Positions 36,240 through 56,824 of a DNA stretch of 64,000 bases are shown in pieces. Origin of the DNA: Oryzias latipes (taxonomy: Eukaryota > Chordata > Actinopteri > Beloniformes > Adrianichthyidae); the NCBI RefSeq assembly GCF_002234675.1, contig NC_019876.2, forward strand, positions 11,715,245 to 11,779,244. The letters are read 5' to 3'. The stretch's first letter is position 1, and each line of letters opens with the position of its first letter. Position numbers and translations under genes: made by a program. The notes beneath the pieces are model-generated. The model worked only from the letters and a program-made list of their open reading frames with translations, did no database searches and was not told the origin of the DNA.

Positions 36240-36520
36240 TATTAAGAGTTAGCTTTTTTTTTTTAGCTAACAGTAATGTTCACCCTTTGCCAACGACTTG
36301 CCTTTATGAAAGAAACCATTAATCCAAAAATAAAGTATAAATAAACGCTAAAAAGTTATGTTAAATCAAAAAGGTTTGCATGAACACATAATCTACTTTT
36401 AGATTGAATGTAAAAAGGAATTTCGCTGGAAAAGGACAAATAACACCAATGCGCGTAGCCAACCGCCAATTTTCTAAACGCGACCCGGATGTCGTCGAAA
36501 ACATCTTCCGGTGGAAACAA
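36240..36520 (-). promoter_or_regulatory. haus6: haus6 promoter region
   Basis: Upstream of the haus6 start codon. An ETS-type ATCTTCCGGTGG is near 36503, an NF-Y-like CCAAT near 36447, and CpG-containing words (GCGCGTAG, AACGCGACCCGG) lie between. This is consistent with a TATA-less housekeeping or mitotic gene promoter. The exact start site is not visible. Confidence 0.45.
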
Positions 36521-37589
36521 ACTGCTCAGTGGATTTTCAAAATAAATATGTCCATGAATACTTTTTAAAAAAATGTTATCTCTGAAATGCGATTTTTTTT
36601 TTTGTTTATTAACACGTACAGGTCTCTTGAAAGTTATCATCCCACTTATACCATGGTCACTTACAAAAAGAAATAGTTAATCAATTTTTGGTACTTCTAT
36701 TTAGTTATTTTTTAGGATTTTAATCGTTTTTCACAAAAAGCTGACTTTTTGATAGGTGGTGAGGTGCGTTGTCGTGGTTACAGCAACAGAACTTGCACCG
36801 ACTGACCTCACACTGGATCAGCTGGTTTTCAGAAGTTAAGCAAAGTATCATTTCAGAGAGAAAGTCCCCCCCTTTTTGCTTGTTTTTTGTCCATATGATG
36901 AAGTAAAGGTTAGTTTCAAAGAAACAAAATCCAAAGTCTAAAAAGTTCAATTCATCCATTGTTACCTCCTTGTGTCCCATCTCCTCCTTTTTATTCTTTT
37001 CTCGTTCTCATCAGTAATATTTTTTAAAAACAGTTTACGGGGTATCTTGGCCAGAAATTTGTAAAATACACGTAAAAATTTAAATCAATTAAGTGGCCCC
37101 TACCATGTATTTTAAACCATGAGGTTACTTAAAAATCTTTAATTTGTCAAAAAAACATAGAAAATCTGCCTATTAATTCAGTGTTCCTTAAATCTGGTTG
37201 TTATTAATGACTTTCTGTGGTGCACAAAAATCTGTCCAAATATTTGACTTGTCAGATGTGCTGTCCTTCAACGGTTACTGAATGAGTTTACGTAAGTTTA
37301 CTTTTTAAATCTAAAAGCTTTTTATTTTTCTTTAACCGGAGAGCCACAATGTAGGGGTAAAGCCACAGGTTGGACTAAACCATTTTTTGCCCCAGGGTTG
37401 TTAATTTTCTAACAATACTGACCTAAGGAGCTGTAGAAGTATTTTATTAAAATGAAAACACAGACCATAAAAAAAGTTATCATTCATCCTTTTTTTTTTT
37501 ATTGCAGATCATATTTAAGTTTTTCATTCCTCACAACAAGTGATTATGCAAAACAGAGCGGTAGAAACAAACATTTCTTGTGTTTCTTA
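36521..37589. other. haus6-plaa intergenic, including the plaa 3' UTR
   Basis: AT-rich sequence with no gene. The plaa transcript runs leftward past its stop at 37590; TTTATT words (AATAAA on the minus strand) near 37442 and 37316 are possible polyadenylation signals. Confidence 0.4.
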
Positions 37590-44928
<7,339 letters not shown>

Positions 44929-44939
44929 TTTGTGTCAAC

Positions 44940-45433
44940 ATTAAAATGAAATGAAACTACTTTTGTAGTGTAAAGCTAGCTAGCGTTGTCACCGAGCTGC
45001 TACAAGTATTAGCGGAAGTTAAAATTACGTCACGTCAGAGATGTCTTTTAAAATATTTTCTAGACACAAAAATATTTATTCTATCAAAAAATAAAATAAA
45101 ATAAATGCATAAAAAATAGCCCTTGGGAGACAGAGCCTTTTAAAAATTGATTTGATTGATTTAAAATTATTTTTTAAAAATAAACATCTTCAAATTGACG
45201 TTTCTTTTTCTGTTTGCTAGCTATGATAGCATTAATTTACTAAAAATAGAAGAAAAACATGTTTTTGAAATGTGAAAATAATATTATAGGTAAAACCGGA
45301 AGTAAATTTTGTCTTAACATTATTATTAAAGGTGTGTTGGGGGGGGCAGAGACTCCGCCCAGTTCACGTACGGAGGCTCGGATGAGGAAGTAGCAGCAAC
45401 GTCGATTCATTTTCAAGACGACCACCATAGAAA
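44940..45433. promoter_or_regulatory. divergent plaa / zdhhc21 promoter and zdhhc21 noncoding exon
   Basis: The plaa start (44928, minus) and the zdhhc21 side (plus) are separated by about 500 bp. The region holds a CRE-type TTACGTCA at 45025-45032, a GCGGAAG ETS-type site near 45011 and an ACCGGAAGT site near 45295. Around 45360-45433 a CpG-containing stretch ends in a donor-like AAA/GTAAGG (45434 on), a good candidate for the zdhhc21 5' UTR exon. The coding exon of zdhhc21 has a matching acceptor (CCGACAG, ending 47844). Confidence 0.55.
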
Positions 45434-47844
45434 GTAAGGATTTTTAAACTTTAATATAATATGTCATGGTATAATTTCATTCTAGACGTATGGTGTTTCA
45501 ATAAATGGGGTTGGATTTGTTCTCGCCGAGTAAAGCTGTGGAGCTAAGGCCAGCACGGCTGTCAGAATGAGTGATGATGATGCCGGAGCAGGCGAGGCTC
45601 CACAACAAGCCTCTAATGTGACAGGAAGATAAAAAGGCGAATTTATGGTGTTTACCTGTCACTGATAAATATTTATAAAACGCATTGTTTTTATTTGTTC
45701 TTATTCCTAAACACCTGATATATTAATTCCATTGACAATAATTTAAAATACACACTCTAATTCTAGCCATTTTTAAATAGATGGTGTTGATCATTTAGAT
45801 GATGAAGTGGATTAATCATTTAAAAGCTAAAATAACAGTATTTAGTTATGTTATCCTAAAATTGGGTTCAGTTTTTTGTCATTTCTTAGTGCAGCACGTG
45901 TTACAACCAAGTGGATTTCTAAGTTTCAAATCATTGCAACACAAGGAGTCTTTTGCAACTGTGCTGTTACACATTTCTTAGCAAATCTGACTTTTTGTTT
46001 TGATTTTTTTAGTTAAATTACACAACTCTTTGTTTTGTCCACTGTCTGATGATCAGCTGGATGAATAGATATGTGTCACTTTCTGCACTTGTCTTGTTTT
46101 TCCTATAACTTAAAAACCTGTTTCCGTTTCTTTTTTTATCAGGGATGTTCAAGACTTTTGCCATCACTTGTCGATTTCATTGTTGTTTAAATTAAAAAAA
46201 AGCTTATATTATTGAAGCTATGACTCAATACCTCTTGGTTTTTTTATTTCTTTTATGTTTATGTGAACAATGATTATATGTTTAATGCATAATAAATAGA
46301 AAAATTGAGGTGGAAATTCAGATTTTCTTCTACCAACTCCTTTTTCAAACACTTAGTCACTCTTTGTTCTTTATGTTTAGCGATTTTTTTTTTTCAAATT
46401 TATTTTATTTTGTGTATGGAAATAAAAGGATATCAATCAATCAAAAACCATGAAGTAACTTTATGTAAACATATTCGATGGAATGATTTAACTTCCAATC
46501 TTAAAAAAAAAAACATTTAGAAAGAAAGTGATTCATTCCTAAAGTCTGTTTTCTTTAATAATTTAAATTTGACGTTTAGTTTCTACAGAAGCTGAAATAT
46601 ACTCTGAAATTTTAAATAAACTTCTTTTTGGGGTTTAGTCGGGTCGGCTAAGGATATACATAAAACGAAATCTTAACATCAAGTTGACAAATATGCCACA
46701 AACATCAAATCAAAATACTATTTACATATTTATACACGAACATACACAGATGTTACCAATAAATAAATACATTCTAGTAGTATCAAACAAATATTTAACA
46801 GTTTAACCGTAACTTAAATTTCTTTTACAGAATTAACTAGTTTCAGATATTTATCCAAATATTCCAAAGTTTAGTTGCCGAAGCAGAAGTGCATCTCCAG
46901 TTGATTCACATTTTATTTTTGCTTCACAGCTTTCAAACATAACAAATATTATGTTCTTCCCTTTTAAAGTAAAAGAACTCTCAAGGGAAACTTCTTTTTA
47001 AGGCACAAAACAACATTTTCAACATTCTCACAGGCACGATGGCCACAAATGTTTATGTTTTGGACTTTTTTAAATATTGCATTTGTAGATTCACAACTTT
47101 ATTCATGACTCCAATTGGTCTTTTTTGTTGTTTAGTTGTTTAAGTGATGTTTTGTAGACATTTTCCCCAATTTTCACCGGAAGTATAGTAGACTAAATGT
47201 TGAGTATAGAAAATGCAAACATTTTTTTACTCAGTGTTCTTTTGGTTTTGTGGATTATACCTGATTTCTTTGGTTTTCCTTTGTCTTTTTTTTTTTAGTT
47301 AGAGGACAAAAATGTCATTTTACATCATTCACAATCGCACAGCTTTGGTCCCAGAATGTGACATTTTGATGCTTTTCTCATCAGCAGAAACTCACAGACA
47401 TGAGGGCAAACTTAAAAAACAAAACTAAAAAATAAAAGCAGGGAGTGGCAGGAAAATATAGGAAAAAAGGGAATGCAATGTTTCCGCGGTCAAACCTGCT
47501 TTGATTCAGGATTTACAGGAAAAGTTATTTGTAGTTCTAAAGGATGAATGAACTACAGCATCGGGTTCATAGCCTGCTGTAGATTTCTGCTATTGGGTCA
47601 CTTCCCAGCAAGATAAGCAATTCAAAGAATGAAAGAGCCTGTTGAGGTTCAACTGGAAAAACCTTTCACCAGGGGTGGGGGGCCTTCCACACAAAGCAAC
47701 CTTGACTTCCCTCCTCCGCTGGTTTCGCAACCCTTCCCAGGAGCTCTGTGAACACCAGCTTTAAAAGGTGGAGACTGGGATTTGCTTCAGACCTCTCTGT
47801 GAGGTCAGGTACGCAGATTCTCTGAAACTTTTCTTTTCCGACAG
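45434..47844 (+). other. zdhhc21: putative zdhhc21 first intron
   Basis: AT-rich, without coding exons. A LINE-tail-like segment near 46310-46440 (TCTTCTACCAACTCC, TGTGTATGGAAATAAAA) is the only repeat I can suggest. The stretch 47640-47844 just before the acceptor is GC-richer. Confidence 0.4.
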
Positions 47845-47856
47845 TCTTCTGGAGCC

Positions 47857-50800
47857 ATGAAGCTTCGCCTGCACTTTGTGGTGGACCCAATGGGCTGGTT
47901 GTGTATCAGTCTTGTGTTTGGGATCTGGTTTTACAACACTTTGTTCGTTCCCAAGTTGGTTCTGCTCCCTCACTATGATGAAGGACATATTCCGTGGGCC
48001 TTAGTTGTTTGTGAGTACTCTTTTTTTTTTTTTTTTTTTCCTCCACCTGGATGTTTTTATTTCTAAATCCTCGGTGGACGTTTCCGCGCTTCAATTTGGG
48101 TTAACCGCAGCGATTTTTGCGTGTTTGTGAAGGTTACTACATAGCATCAGCGCTCTGCTTGATGGCGTTGGTCAGAGCTTCCACTGCAGACCCCGGCCGG
48201 CTTCCCGTGGACCCGCACATACCTCACTCCGGTAGAGACAACTCAAAAAAAAAACCTCACCTTGAACTGTTTGTTATCACTCTAGAAGGAAAAAATGAAC
48301 TGTCTCTAATTTGAAACTTTGCTTTCCCCTTTAACAGAGAGGGAGCAGTGGGAGCTGTGCAATAAGTGCAACCTCATGAGACCCAAAAGGTCGCATCACT
48401 GCAGTCGATGTGGTCACTGTGTGCGCAGGATGGACCATCACTGTCCCTGGTAAATGAAAAAAATTCAAAAGCCACACGCTCTCAGCCTGATTTTTAGGTT
48501 TATAGTGCAAATACTACATTTAAGGAAAAATATTTTTGGCAAAATTGTTGATCATTCTAGAAAAAAAAGTAAAAATTCTACAATAAATATGAAGTTTTGA
48601 AAATGCTTTAAAAAAACTACTATTCTAAAACCTTCTAGAAATAAACATTTCAGAGAAAAGCATGGGTTTAGTACACATAACATAAAGTTTAAAAATAAAT
48701 TATAAAAAGAAAGAAAATCCTGAAAAATGTTCTTTATTGAAGACAATCAACGATATTTAAGCTTTATGTAGAATTATAAACACAGGTATTTAGACAAAGC
48801 ATTTGTTTTATGAAAGGATTCAATTTTAAGATTAAAATAAAAACAAAAAATAAAGAGAAAAATTAGGTTCCAAGAATTGATCTTAGATGAAAAAAGTAAA
48901 GAATCTAAGCTGCATGAAAAATTCTATATAAAAACAAGAAAAAATAATTTAAAGGGCCTTTTCTTAAGCCTTTTTAGAGCAAACTTTATCTATACTGTAT
49001 ATATGACAGTATGTTAGGTTTGGCAAACTAAAGAATATTTTTTCCAAAGAAAATGAGTTATTTTCACAGCAAATTTCCTTTTTCACAATTAACATCATAC
49101 TGCACTTAAAAGCTCAAAAAGTAATATTCCAAATATTTAAAGTAAACATTTTAAGAAAACTATCTTTCCAAATAAAAGCTTGAATTATTAGATTTAAAAA
49201 AGACAACAAATAGAACAAAAGTGAAATGAAAACAGCCGAAGTTCAGACATAAAATATGAAATTTTAAGATAATGTAAAAACAAAAAATAAAAATAGTAAG
49301 GCCGTATTGTGAGCTTAAAAACATTCCCCGAACTCTTTGCTTTGTTTTTTTAGGGAACAGTCACAACGAAAGAGATGAAAAGTTTTGTAGATGAAAATGA
49401 GACATGAGCTGTGTATGTTTTCTATGTAAAGCCCAGTTCTGCTCACACATCTGCAGAAAAGCTTGTGTAGAAGCTTCAATAAAAACAGAACAAATCCATG
49501 CTTGCGTGCTCTGAACTGGGTTGCAGGATTAACAACTGTGTGGGAGAAGACAACCACTGGCTCTTCCTGCAGCTGTGCTTCTACGCTCAGGTCCTCAGTT
49601 TCTTCACTCTAGTGCTGGATTTCTGCCAGTACTACTATTTCCAGCCGCTGACCCGGCTCGACCAGGTATTTCAACATTTTTGCAATAGTCTTATGAATTT
49701 TAGAGACCCACTCTGAGGAAAATTGTGTTTTTAACATGTTCTTGTGGCCTTTTTTGGATTAAATAAGGAAAATTAAAATGACATTTCTGAGTATTTCTTT
49801 AGTGTAATTGTTGTAAATCAGGAGCAGATAAAAAAAGATGTCCTACAAAAGAACATAATGGTCATAATTGTCATTAAAAGACCACTGGGAACACATTTAT
49901 TTAAACTACTGACGTGTTTCTGTTGTGCTTAACATAACCCCAGGAAAAGTTTACCACGCAACACGAGCTGGCGCTGCTCAGAGTCTCCGCCCTCATGGGC
50001 GTGGTCATGCTTGCCGGCATGTCCAGCTTGTTTTACACTCAGATGGCAGGGATCCTCTCAGTGAGTATGACCCACACTTTCTGCATCAACTTCTGCCATC
50101 TATGTGCTTCTGCAGAAAGTATCAGAAAACTGTTGTACTATAGCGAAGTCAGCTAGGAAAAGAGTCGTCGTTTTTGGCTACTTACGGGACACGACAGCGC
50201 CCTCTGGTTAGAAAAACCCAGCAGCCTGCTGTAGCTCGATGACATGATGCACAAGCTAAAAACTGAAATCCTGTCAGTATTAAAGTAAAAATGAGAAAGT
50301 ACAAAAAAAAAGTTTCAGGTGTCTGATATGAGGGATATCTATTGGTGGTACCTTGTTTAAATAAAGGACATATTCTTTTTTTAATTGGTTTTATCCAATC
50401 TATTGAAACTGATCATAAATAGCCTTCATTTCAAAGTTTTCACTCGGTCCTGTTCTCATATACAGTCAGTGGCAACAGGGTTCAATATATAAAATAATGG
50501 GCGTTGTTAATTCTAATTGTATATATTTACAGATGCACAGTTGAAAAAAAAATCTACAAAAAAATATACACCTTTTATTATACACACCTTTAAAATATAT
50601 ATGTCTTTTTTTTATTGTTCCAAATACTTGTTTCTTTTTCACCTTTCTAGGATATGACCACCATTGAAAAAATGTCTCACTTCTCCAATGAAACGTAAGT
50701 CTCCCTCTAGTGGTAGTAAGTGTAATGACCGCAGTTGAACTCAAGTGAACAGTAATTACATATATATATATATATATATCAATAATCTGATACAAAAAAC

Positions 50801-51093
50801 AGAAAATGGACATTTAAAACAGAAAATGTAATTATTCATTAAATAATGTAGTTTTTTAGAAAAACAGCATGTGCATTAGTGGTTGTAGCTGCACATGTTG
50901 TGCACAAACACTGTTTTGCATGTAAATGCTCTGTAAAGGTTTGCGGCCTCCTCTGTGCAGGTTTGGCACGAAGCGGTCCTGGCAGTGGGCTCTGGCTGAA
51001 GTTTGCGGCACGCGCTGGAAGCTGCTGTGGCTCCTCCCGCTCCGAAGCAGAAAGCCGCTTCTTGCCAGCCACGCTTCCCGGTCCCTCTTGTAA
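47857..51093 (+). CDS. zdhhc21: Palmitoyltransferase ZDHHC21
   Basis: ZDHHC21 transfers palmitate from CoA to cysteines of membrane-associated proteins such as Src-family kinases and signalling receptors, at Golgi and plasma membranes (family knowledge). Exons 47857-48010, 48133-48231, 48338-48449, 49527-49665, 49944-50060, 50651-50694, 50961-51093 join in phase to 265 residues, the same length as human. The cysteine-rich domain starts with [18 protein letters not shown] (residue 85) and continues [10 protein letters not shown] to MDHHCPW, so the catalytic Cys is residue 120. Four membrane helices fit residues about 17-38, 45-70, 140-160 and 180-205. TTxE is replaced by a TTIEKM-type motif in exon 6. 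The start [14 protein letters not shown] aligns with the family start. The C-terminal tail ends SRSLL. Confidence 0.97.
49697..49907 (+). mobile_element. TTAA-target element R1, copy H (zdhhc21 intron 4)
   Basis: The left end GAGACCCACTCTGAGGAAAA with ACATGTTCTTGTGGC is joined directly to the right part, AAAAGACCACTGGGAACAC. The core is deleted. It fills most of the 278-bp intron. Confidence 0.75.
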
Positions 51094-52800
51094 CTCCACG
51101 GTGTCCATCGCCTGCACAGGTGATGGATGGTGGTAGCTGCTGCGGCGAAACACGACACACTCCCTCCACAGTGTTTCATGCTGGTTTTTAGCGGACAGTT
51201 CGACCTTCTCTTTAGTTTTTTTGTTTGTTTGTTTTATTTTTGCTCAGACCAGCTGTAATCAGGGTCTTTCAAACGATTGCTTTGAATGTTTTCCTCACTG
51301 TGACGCCTGATCTCCACACTGAAAGCCTCTCCAACAGCTGTTTGCTCCAGAAGAACAAAAATCTTCACCTGACAGCAGCGGATCACTCTCAGGTTATGAA
51401 GAGTCTACAGACCTTTACTCCCCTCCTGACTTACAAGGGTACCATTTCTTTTTATTGTGCCTTGTTTCTTTTAATCTTTTTTTATTTTATTTATGTAGCA
51501 TATTTTTAAACTGTTTTTTAGCCTTTTCTGCGGTTGGGTTTACTTAATTTCTAAAGGGAAGGAATGTTTTTTAAGCTGATTGTGCTGATTTTAAGATCAG
51601 AAGAAACGGCTGTGCACTGGCCTTTTCCAAAAATCAAGGGCGGATCTAAGTGTTTTTAGACTTTGGGACATAGGTTATCAGCTTAATCAAATGTCAAATT
51701 GTGTCTTTAATCGCAAGTGTAATCTGTCTGTTGTGGTATTTGAGTTTCCTCACATTTGCTGCTTTTGATAGGGCAGCAACCATTGTATTTTCCTCAAATC
51801 TATCAACCATAGCACTTAAAATCACTATATCTTGAATATATGTCATTTTTATTTTTTATTAGCGGTTGTTATTGCCTCATCGTATGACTTAATAAACCCA
51901 CCTTTTTGTCCAAACACTGGCAGAAAAGTTCAAACACTGTTTTACTAGAAACTTTTGAGAGTTAGCTGATGTATTTTAGGAGTTATTTAAGGTAGAGCTG
52001 ATATTAATTCTTCATAGAAGAGCGCGATTATTGCCTAAAAGTCTAGGTTGTCCGTCTCTACGTCCAAGTAGTTTTGAAGTGCCTGTCTTGAGTCGCAGTG
52101 AAAGGGACGTCATCTCTCCGTTTCAGCCAAAGACCTGGGAAATGTTGCAATAGTCAGAAACTTGTGCATGTTGCATCAAATTTCTAAAGGTAGAGATTCA
52201 AAGTTATGCACTGAAGTTTTCTGTTTTACTGTGCTGTTTTTTTTATGTGTTCATGTTCTGTTTGCATGGATTGCTTTGTATATCTCACAACTGATTCTTT
52301 GATGTACATGAACTTTTTACGTATAGGTATTTTGTTTGCTTTTTTTTTTTAGGGTTTTAATGTGCAAGATGGGCATTAAAAGGTGGCAAAATGTTTAATT
52401 TAGCAATCTTTTTGAGAAGCAATAAGCATTGTGTGTCGGTAAAGCCATCCTCGCTGTTGCAGCCAAGCTCTGAACAGCCCCTTCAGCCTAAAACCTGTCA
52501 GAAAATCCAGTCACACCTGCCGGGATTAACGCTGCATATCACCACAAATTCCGACAGTACCTCCCACACCTGTTTCCTGGCTTCCGCCAACTCCCGCTTG
52601 TATTTTGTCTTTGTTATTTTTTTTTTCTTGTTTTAGTTTACAGGAATGTGCCGTTAAGATTAGTTGAATTCTGACCTCAAACACTTGAGATTTTTGTGAA
52701 GGTGTTTCACTTTTTGTTTCTTTTTTTTTCAAATGTCCACAAACTCGGATATATGTCGCCTGTTTTACTGTGTTGCAAAGTTTTGCAGGTACAATAAATA
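51094..52800 (+). other. zdhhc21: zdhhc21 3' UTR with candidate poly(A) signals
   Basis: After the stop there is no further exon. AATAAA occurs at 51891-51896 and at 52793-52798; the second precedes AT-rich sequence and could be the distal signal. The exact end is not visible. Confidence 0.4.
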
Positions 52801-53779
52801 TATCTGTATTTATGCTCGAGTTTTTTACTGAATGGGCTGGAACTGTCCTCCCTGAGGAGTCTGGGGGTTATGTCACCAACAATCAATTTGCTGTGAGAAG
52901 TCATCGCAGCTATTTGAACTACACCACTCGTAAAATGTTCGGGATGCTTTTTAAGTCGTAAACACGGTCTTTGCTTCACGTCACAGATCATCCGGCTAGG
53001 TAGGCAGTTAAAATAATGGAGTGTTCAGTGTGTCTTACTTATTGGTAACAAAAACCCCAAAATTCTTAAAGAAAAACCCTTTCAATATGGCATCAGTGTC
53101 AACCTTCCAGTGGTGTAAAAAGCTGATTTTTGCCTCCACATCATTCCAAGTTCATCATCCAAAGCCATGAAAACCCGACATTGCTTAACGGACGAGCGAC
53201 CCCACCTGGCCATAGAGCGCCTTCAGGTTGGACAGATGTTGCAGGTGAACTTGGTGTGTCTCTCAACAAGTCATCAGAAGACTTGCGAGTCAAGTGAGGA
53301 ACGAGACGTCGCCGTCAAGCTGTCATTGTGGCAAATGGTAGAAATACCTGCCCTTGACGTGGTCAATTTCTGTTATTTTGGGCTAACTTTATTATTGTCT
53401 TAATTTCGGGGTAATAAATGTAAAAAGAATTACCAGTAATATCAAAGGAAACTCTTACATATAGTATTTCATCTAAAGACCAAATAGGAGAAGCACTCAT
53501 CTCAATAACAAAACATTGACTTATATTGAATAGTATAAGCCAAGTTAAAAAAAAATCAAATTTACCTCAAGACTGCCCAAAAGAAATGTTAAAAAGCTCA
53601 AAGAAATACATCTAAACACCTAAAATCTAAAGTGTAATAACAAGAACAAGCATTACAATTGATTTATCACCACAAATAATGCTATTCTACATTTTCTGGT
53701 GACCGTTTTGTGTGTTTTATTTCCTTCTCCACAAATGTTTAAGCTACATTCAGGTCACTGTCAGTTCACAGTTCAACTT

Positions 53780-54010
53780 TTCATGAGCTTTAATTAATTA
53801 AAAGGCCTTTTAGGCATTAATTTAGCCACCTCCAATCAAGCGAGGCAGCCCTTAAGTCTCTGTGCGGCGTGCCTAACATGATCCATAATCCATGGGTTTG
53901 GAAGGGGCTGCATGGCTGAAAGGCCCAGTGAGCCAAAGGTCCCTCCAACCGCGCCGATTAATTACTCAGGGTCATGACATCACCGCGTTGGAGGAGAATG
54001 AAGATGACAA
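53780..54010. promoter_or_regulatory. candidate conserved noncoding element
   Basis: An island of balanced composition in AT-rich DNA with homeodomain-type TTAATTAA, GGCATTAATTTAG and GATTAATTACTCAGG, plus GTCATGACATCA. It has no reading frame and no repeat ends. It lies upstream of a nuclear factor I gene, whose flanks are known to be rich in conserved enhancers. This is inference only. Confidence 0.3.
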
Positions 54011-54199
54011 GTGGGTTCTTCGTTCACTCTGACTCCAATTCACTCCCATTTTATTTTTATTTAAAAACAAACCCCAAAAAAAATCAATGTTTTATCATTT
54101 TCTTATGGGAAAGTGGGTTCATTTTGCATTTTTTTCCCCCCTAAAACCTTAAAATTGGTCAATTTTGAGAGTAAAACCAGCTCCGCTGAAAAAATAGTG

Positions 54200-54520
54200 C
54201 TCCTAATCTGCAGCTACGTTTGGTCGGCTGGACTAATTGAATAAGCGACCACCTGCTCTTTGGGTGATCTAAGACATCTGGCTGAACAAAAGAAATAATT
54301 AGCCTCATGCTTGATAAACAAGTATCCACATAAGAGTTTATTCTACCACGCATAGATGGATGTTTACCTGTCTAGGATTGGAGTTAGTGGCTTGGCGTGC
54401 TCTCTTGCAATTTTGCCAAGCCCAGACACGGATTAAACCTGTGCTCGGAGGCCCAGTTTGTTACTGGATCACTGATCTCAAGTCTTATGATTATGTTTAG
54501 ATTTCTATCCATATGGGTCC
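54200..54520. promoter_or_regulatory. candidate regulatory block with inverted NFI half-sites
   Basis: CTTGGC at 54391-54396 and GCCAAG at 54415-54420 form an inverted pair 18 bases apart, unlike the usual 5-base spacing of NFI dimer sites. Words such as CTAATTGAATAAG and ATAATTAGCCTCATG stand nearby. It is not coding. Confidence 0.3.
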
Positions 54521-55619
54521 TATTTAATGCAATGGTTAGGGTCTGCTGTCCAGCACTAGTTGGTGGCTTTCTGGTGAAGGTCTTTGTAGGGAAGTTTCCT
54601 GTCCTCATAATAACACTATTTAAACTCTCCCCAACTCCCTAATTTGACAAAAAACAAATTTATTCATGTTTTAAATGTCTATTTTCATACAGATCTTAAT
54701 TAGATTTGTCAGACCTCAGCAGGCCGCGTTCATAAAACAGTCGCTTCTTCCACGTTTTTGTCCCCCTGGCTCAACTTCCTGAACATGGAGGTATTGATTT
54801 GTCTATTGATTTTCATGCTGTCCTTCTCCGTCGAAAGTAGAAATCCAATTAAAAGTGGAAAATAAAACAGTTAATCCAATCAAGACGATAAAATGCATCG
54901 ATTTCGACCTCAAAATCAATACGCTGAGCGCCGTGCTCACACACGAGCGCCAGGCGTTTTCCTTTCAGCTTTTTCGAGGCTTTTCATTTTTTTTCTCCAG
55001 CTAAGATTCACTTTTGTTGTGTTTGTTTGACACAAACTCTTCAAGCTGTTGGTCGTTTAGTCTTGTCCTGGAGAAAGAATCTTGTTTCAAACACGTAATT
55101 CTAGTTTTCCTGGAAACCCAAAGCTGAAAATGAAAAAGACAAACAGCTTGTTTTTAGAAAAACAAGGAAGAAGTCAAGGAACTTCTGATAAAGAAACAAG
55201 ACAAAGATCCGAATGATAAAAAAAAAAAGCATATCATAACCAATTTATTAATTTGAAAATTAAGGTTTCTCTAAAAACCCACAAATAAGTTTCCTTTATG
55301 GAAACAGATATCTTGAATGGAAAACAAAGGTTTATAACGTTTCTTTTTTGTTTTAAAAGTTTCTAATTTTAGATTATTAATCATGTAAAGCCCAGTTTAT
55401 TGAAGAATTTACAGAAAATATTTTTTTTTTTTGGAATTTAGGATATTTTTAACCTTTGTTGAAATCAACAAAAACAAATCTGTAATATCAGCTTTTTTAT
55501 GAGACATAAATAGCATCAGTTATGATCCGTTGAGTGATGTTTGACACAATGTAAGACACAACCCCAAAAACTTTTATATTGTTTCTGCAATGTTTAATAT
55601 TATGGCCTGCAGCAGCAGT

Positions 55620-56820
55620 CGATTACATCACAGCTGGCAAAACCGTAAAAAAATGAACGACCACAGTGGTTTCACTGACCTTTTGACCTTGAGAGTGACC
55701 GCCATCTTGAATTTTCAAAAGAAGCACCTTTAGTTACAGATACAAACAAAAAACTCTTCCTTGGGAGTCTTATCGATCGTTTCATAGATTTTCGGGCATC
55801 GATTACAAGCTATTTTTAAGAAAGATGTTGGAATGAGAAGTTGTGCGGGCGAAATCGCAACTGCTCAGCTTGCTCGCACATTTTTTATTGGAATGTTGTA
55901 AAAATTCCATATGCAATTCCCGACCCAAGCTGAACAAAATGATGCGACATGTGAGATGAAAATGTTAAAATTTTGGCGTGGAAAACAGAAAATCTTTTCA
56001 AAAAATGTGCTGCCTTAGCTAAAACAAAAAAATTCTGAAATTTTCTTTTGGAATCCACTAACAAAACCAATACACCTTTGTCGGAGATATCCAAAAGATG
56101 TCTTGAAATCACTATGGGATGGCCACACGACTACAGATTTGGCTGTCATTCTCTGCCAATGTTAGCTATTTTCGCATTTTTCCACAATACGGGTACAGTA
56201 AATACGTTTTTTTTCCCAAGCGATTTTCATGAAATTTCATATAAGGAATGTGGGCGTGGTCAGCAAGAAACCTTAGTTGCTAAGGATATCCAAAAGTTTA
56301 CTTTTGATGATTCTTCTGAAACTCACTTTTTTCTGTTCGTGATCCCCAGGCCAACAAAACAGAAAATGGTTGCCATGGAGATGAATCCAACAGAAAAGCT
56401 GCCATTTAAAAAAAAAAGGGGATTTTACATCAATAAGTCACATACAGCTTTGAGAAGCCATGGTCAAAGGTGGGCGGCGAGGGTGTAGAGTCAGTAAGCG
56501 AGAGTAAGCGAGGGGTGCGGTGACCCGTAGAGGCGGACGGTGACAAAACACCAGACGGCTTTAATTATTAACACATTTTGAATTATTTAAATATAGCAAA
56601 AGTCATTAAAAAAGCACAATAGATTTTCACCATAAAGTTTTTAAAATGGGCTAAACTTTTCCCGCCAAAAGTGTTTTGGAGATTTCATGGTGGCAGTCAT
56701 TTTGAAATGAGCAGGAAAAGCCCTTCTACTGCCCCTAGTGGAACGATGATCAACTACAGGGCAGAAAAACATGGACAGAGTTATGTACGATTAGGGAAAC
56801 TCTTATCATGCTAATGTGAT
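55620..56820. other. intergenic, repeat-like, no gene
   Basis: Phrases such as TGACCGCCATCTTGAATTTTC (55696) and GGTGGCAGTCATTTTGAAATG (56690) recur in fish repeats (memory). The 146-codon frame at 56048-56488 matches nothing I know and has no splice context. Confidence 0.35.
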
Positions 56821-56824
56821 AGTG

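Noticed and set aside
50839..51191. Several frames on both strands over the last zdhhc21 exon
   Set aside because: They are shadows of the true frame, which ends at 51093 and matches the family in length.
53167..53403. Frame starting MKTRHCLTDERPHLAIERLQ, slightly like a Tc1-type transposase N-terminus
   Set aside because: The helix-turn-helix part degrades at once, there is no DDE region and no terminal repeats. The likeness is too weak to call.
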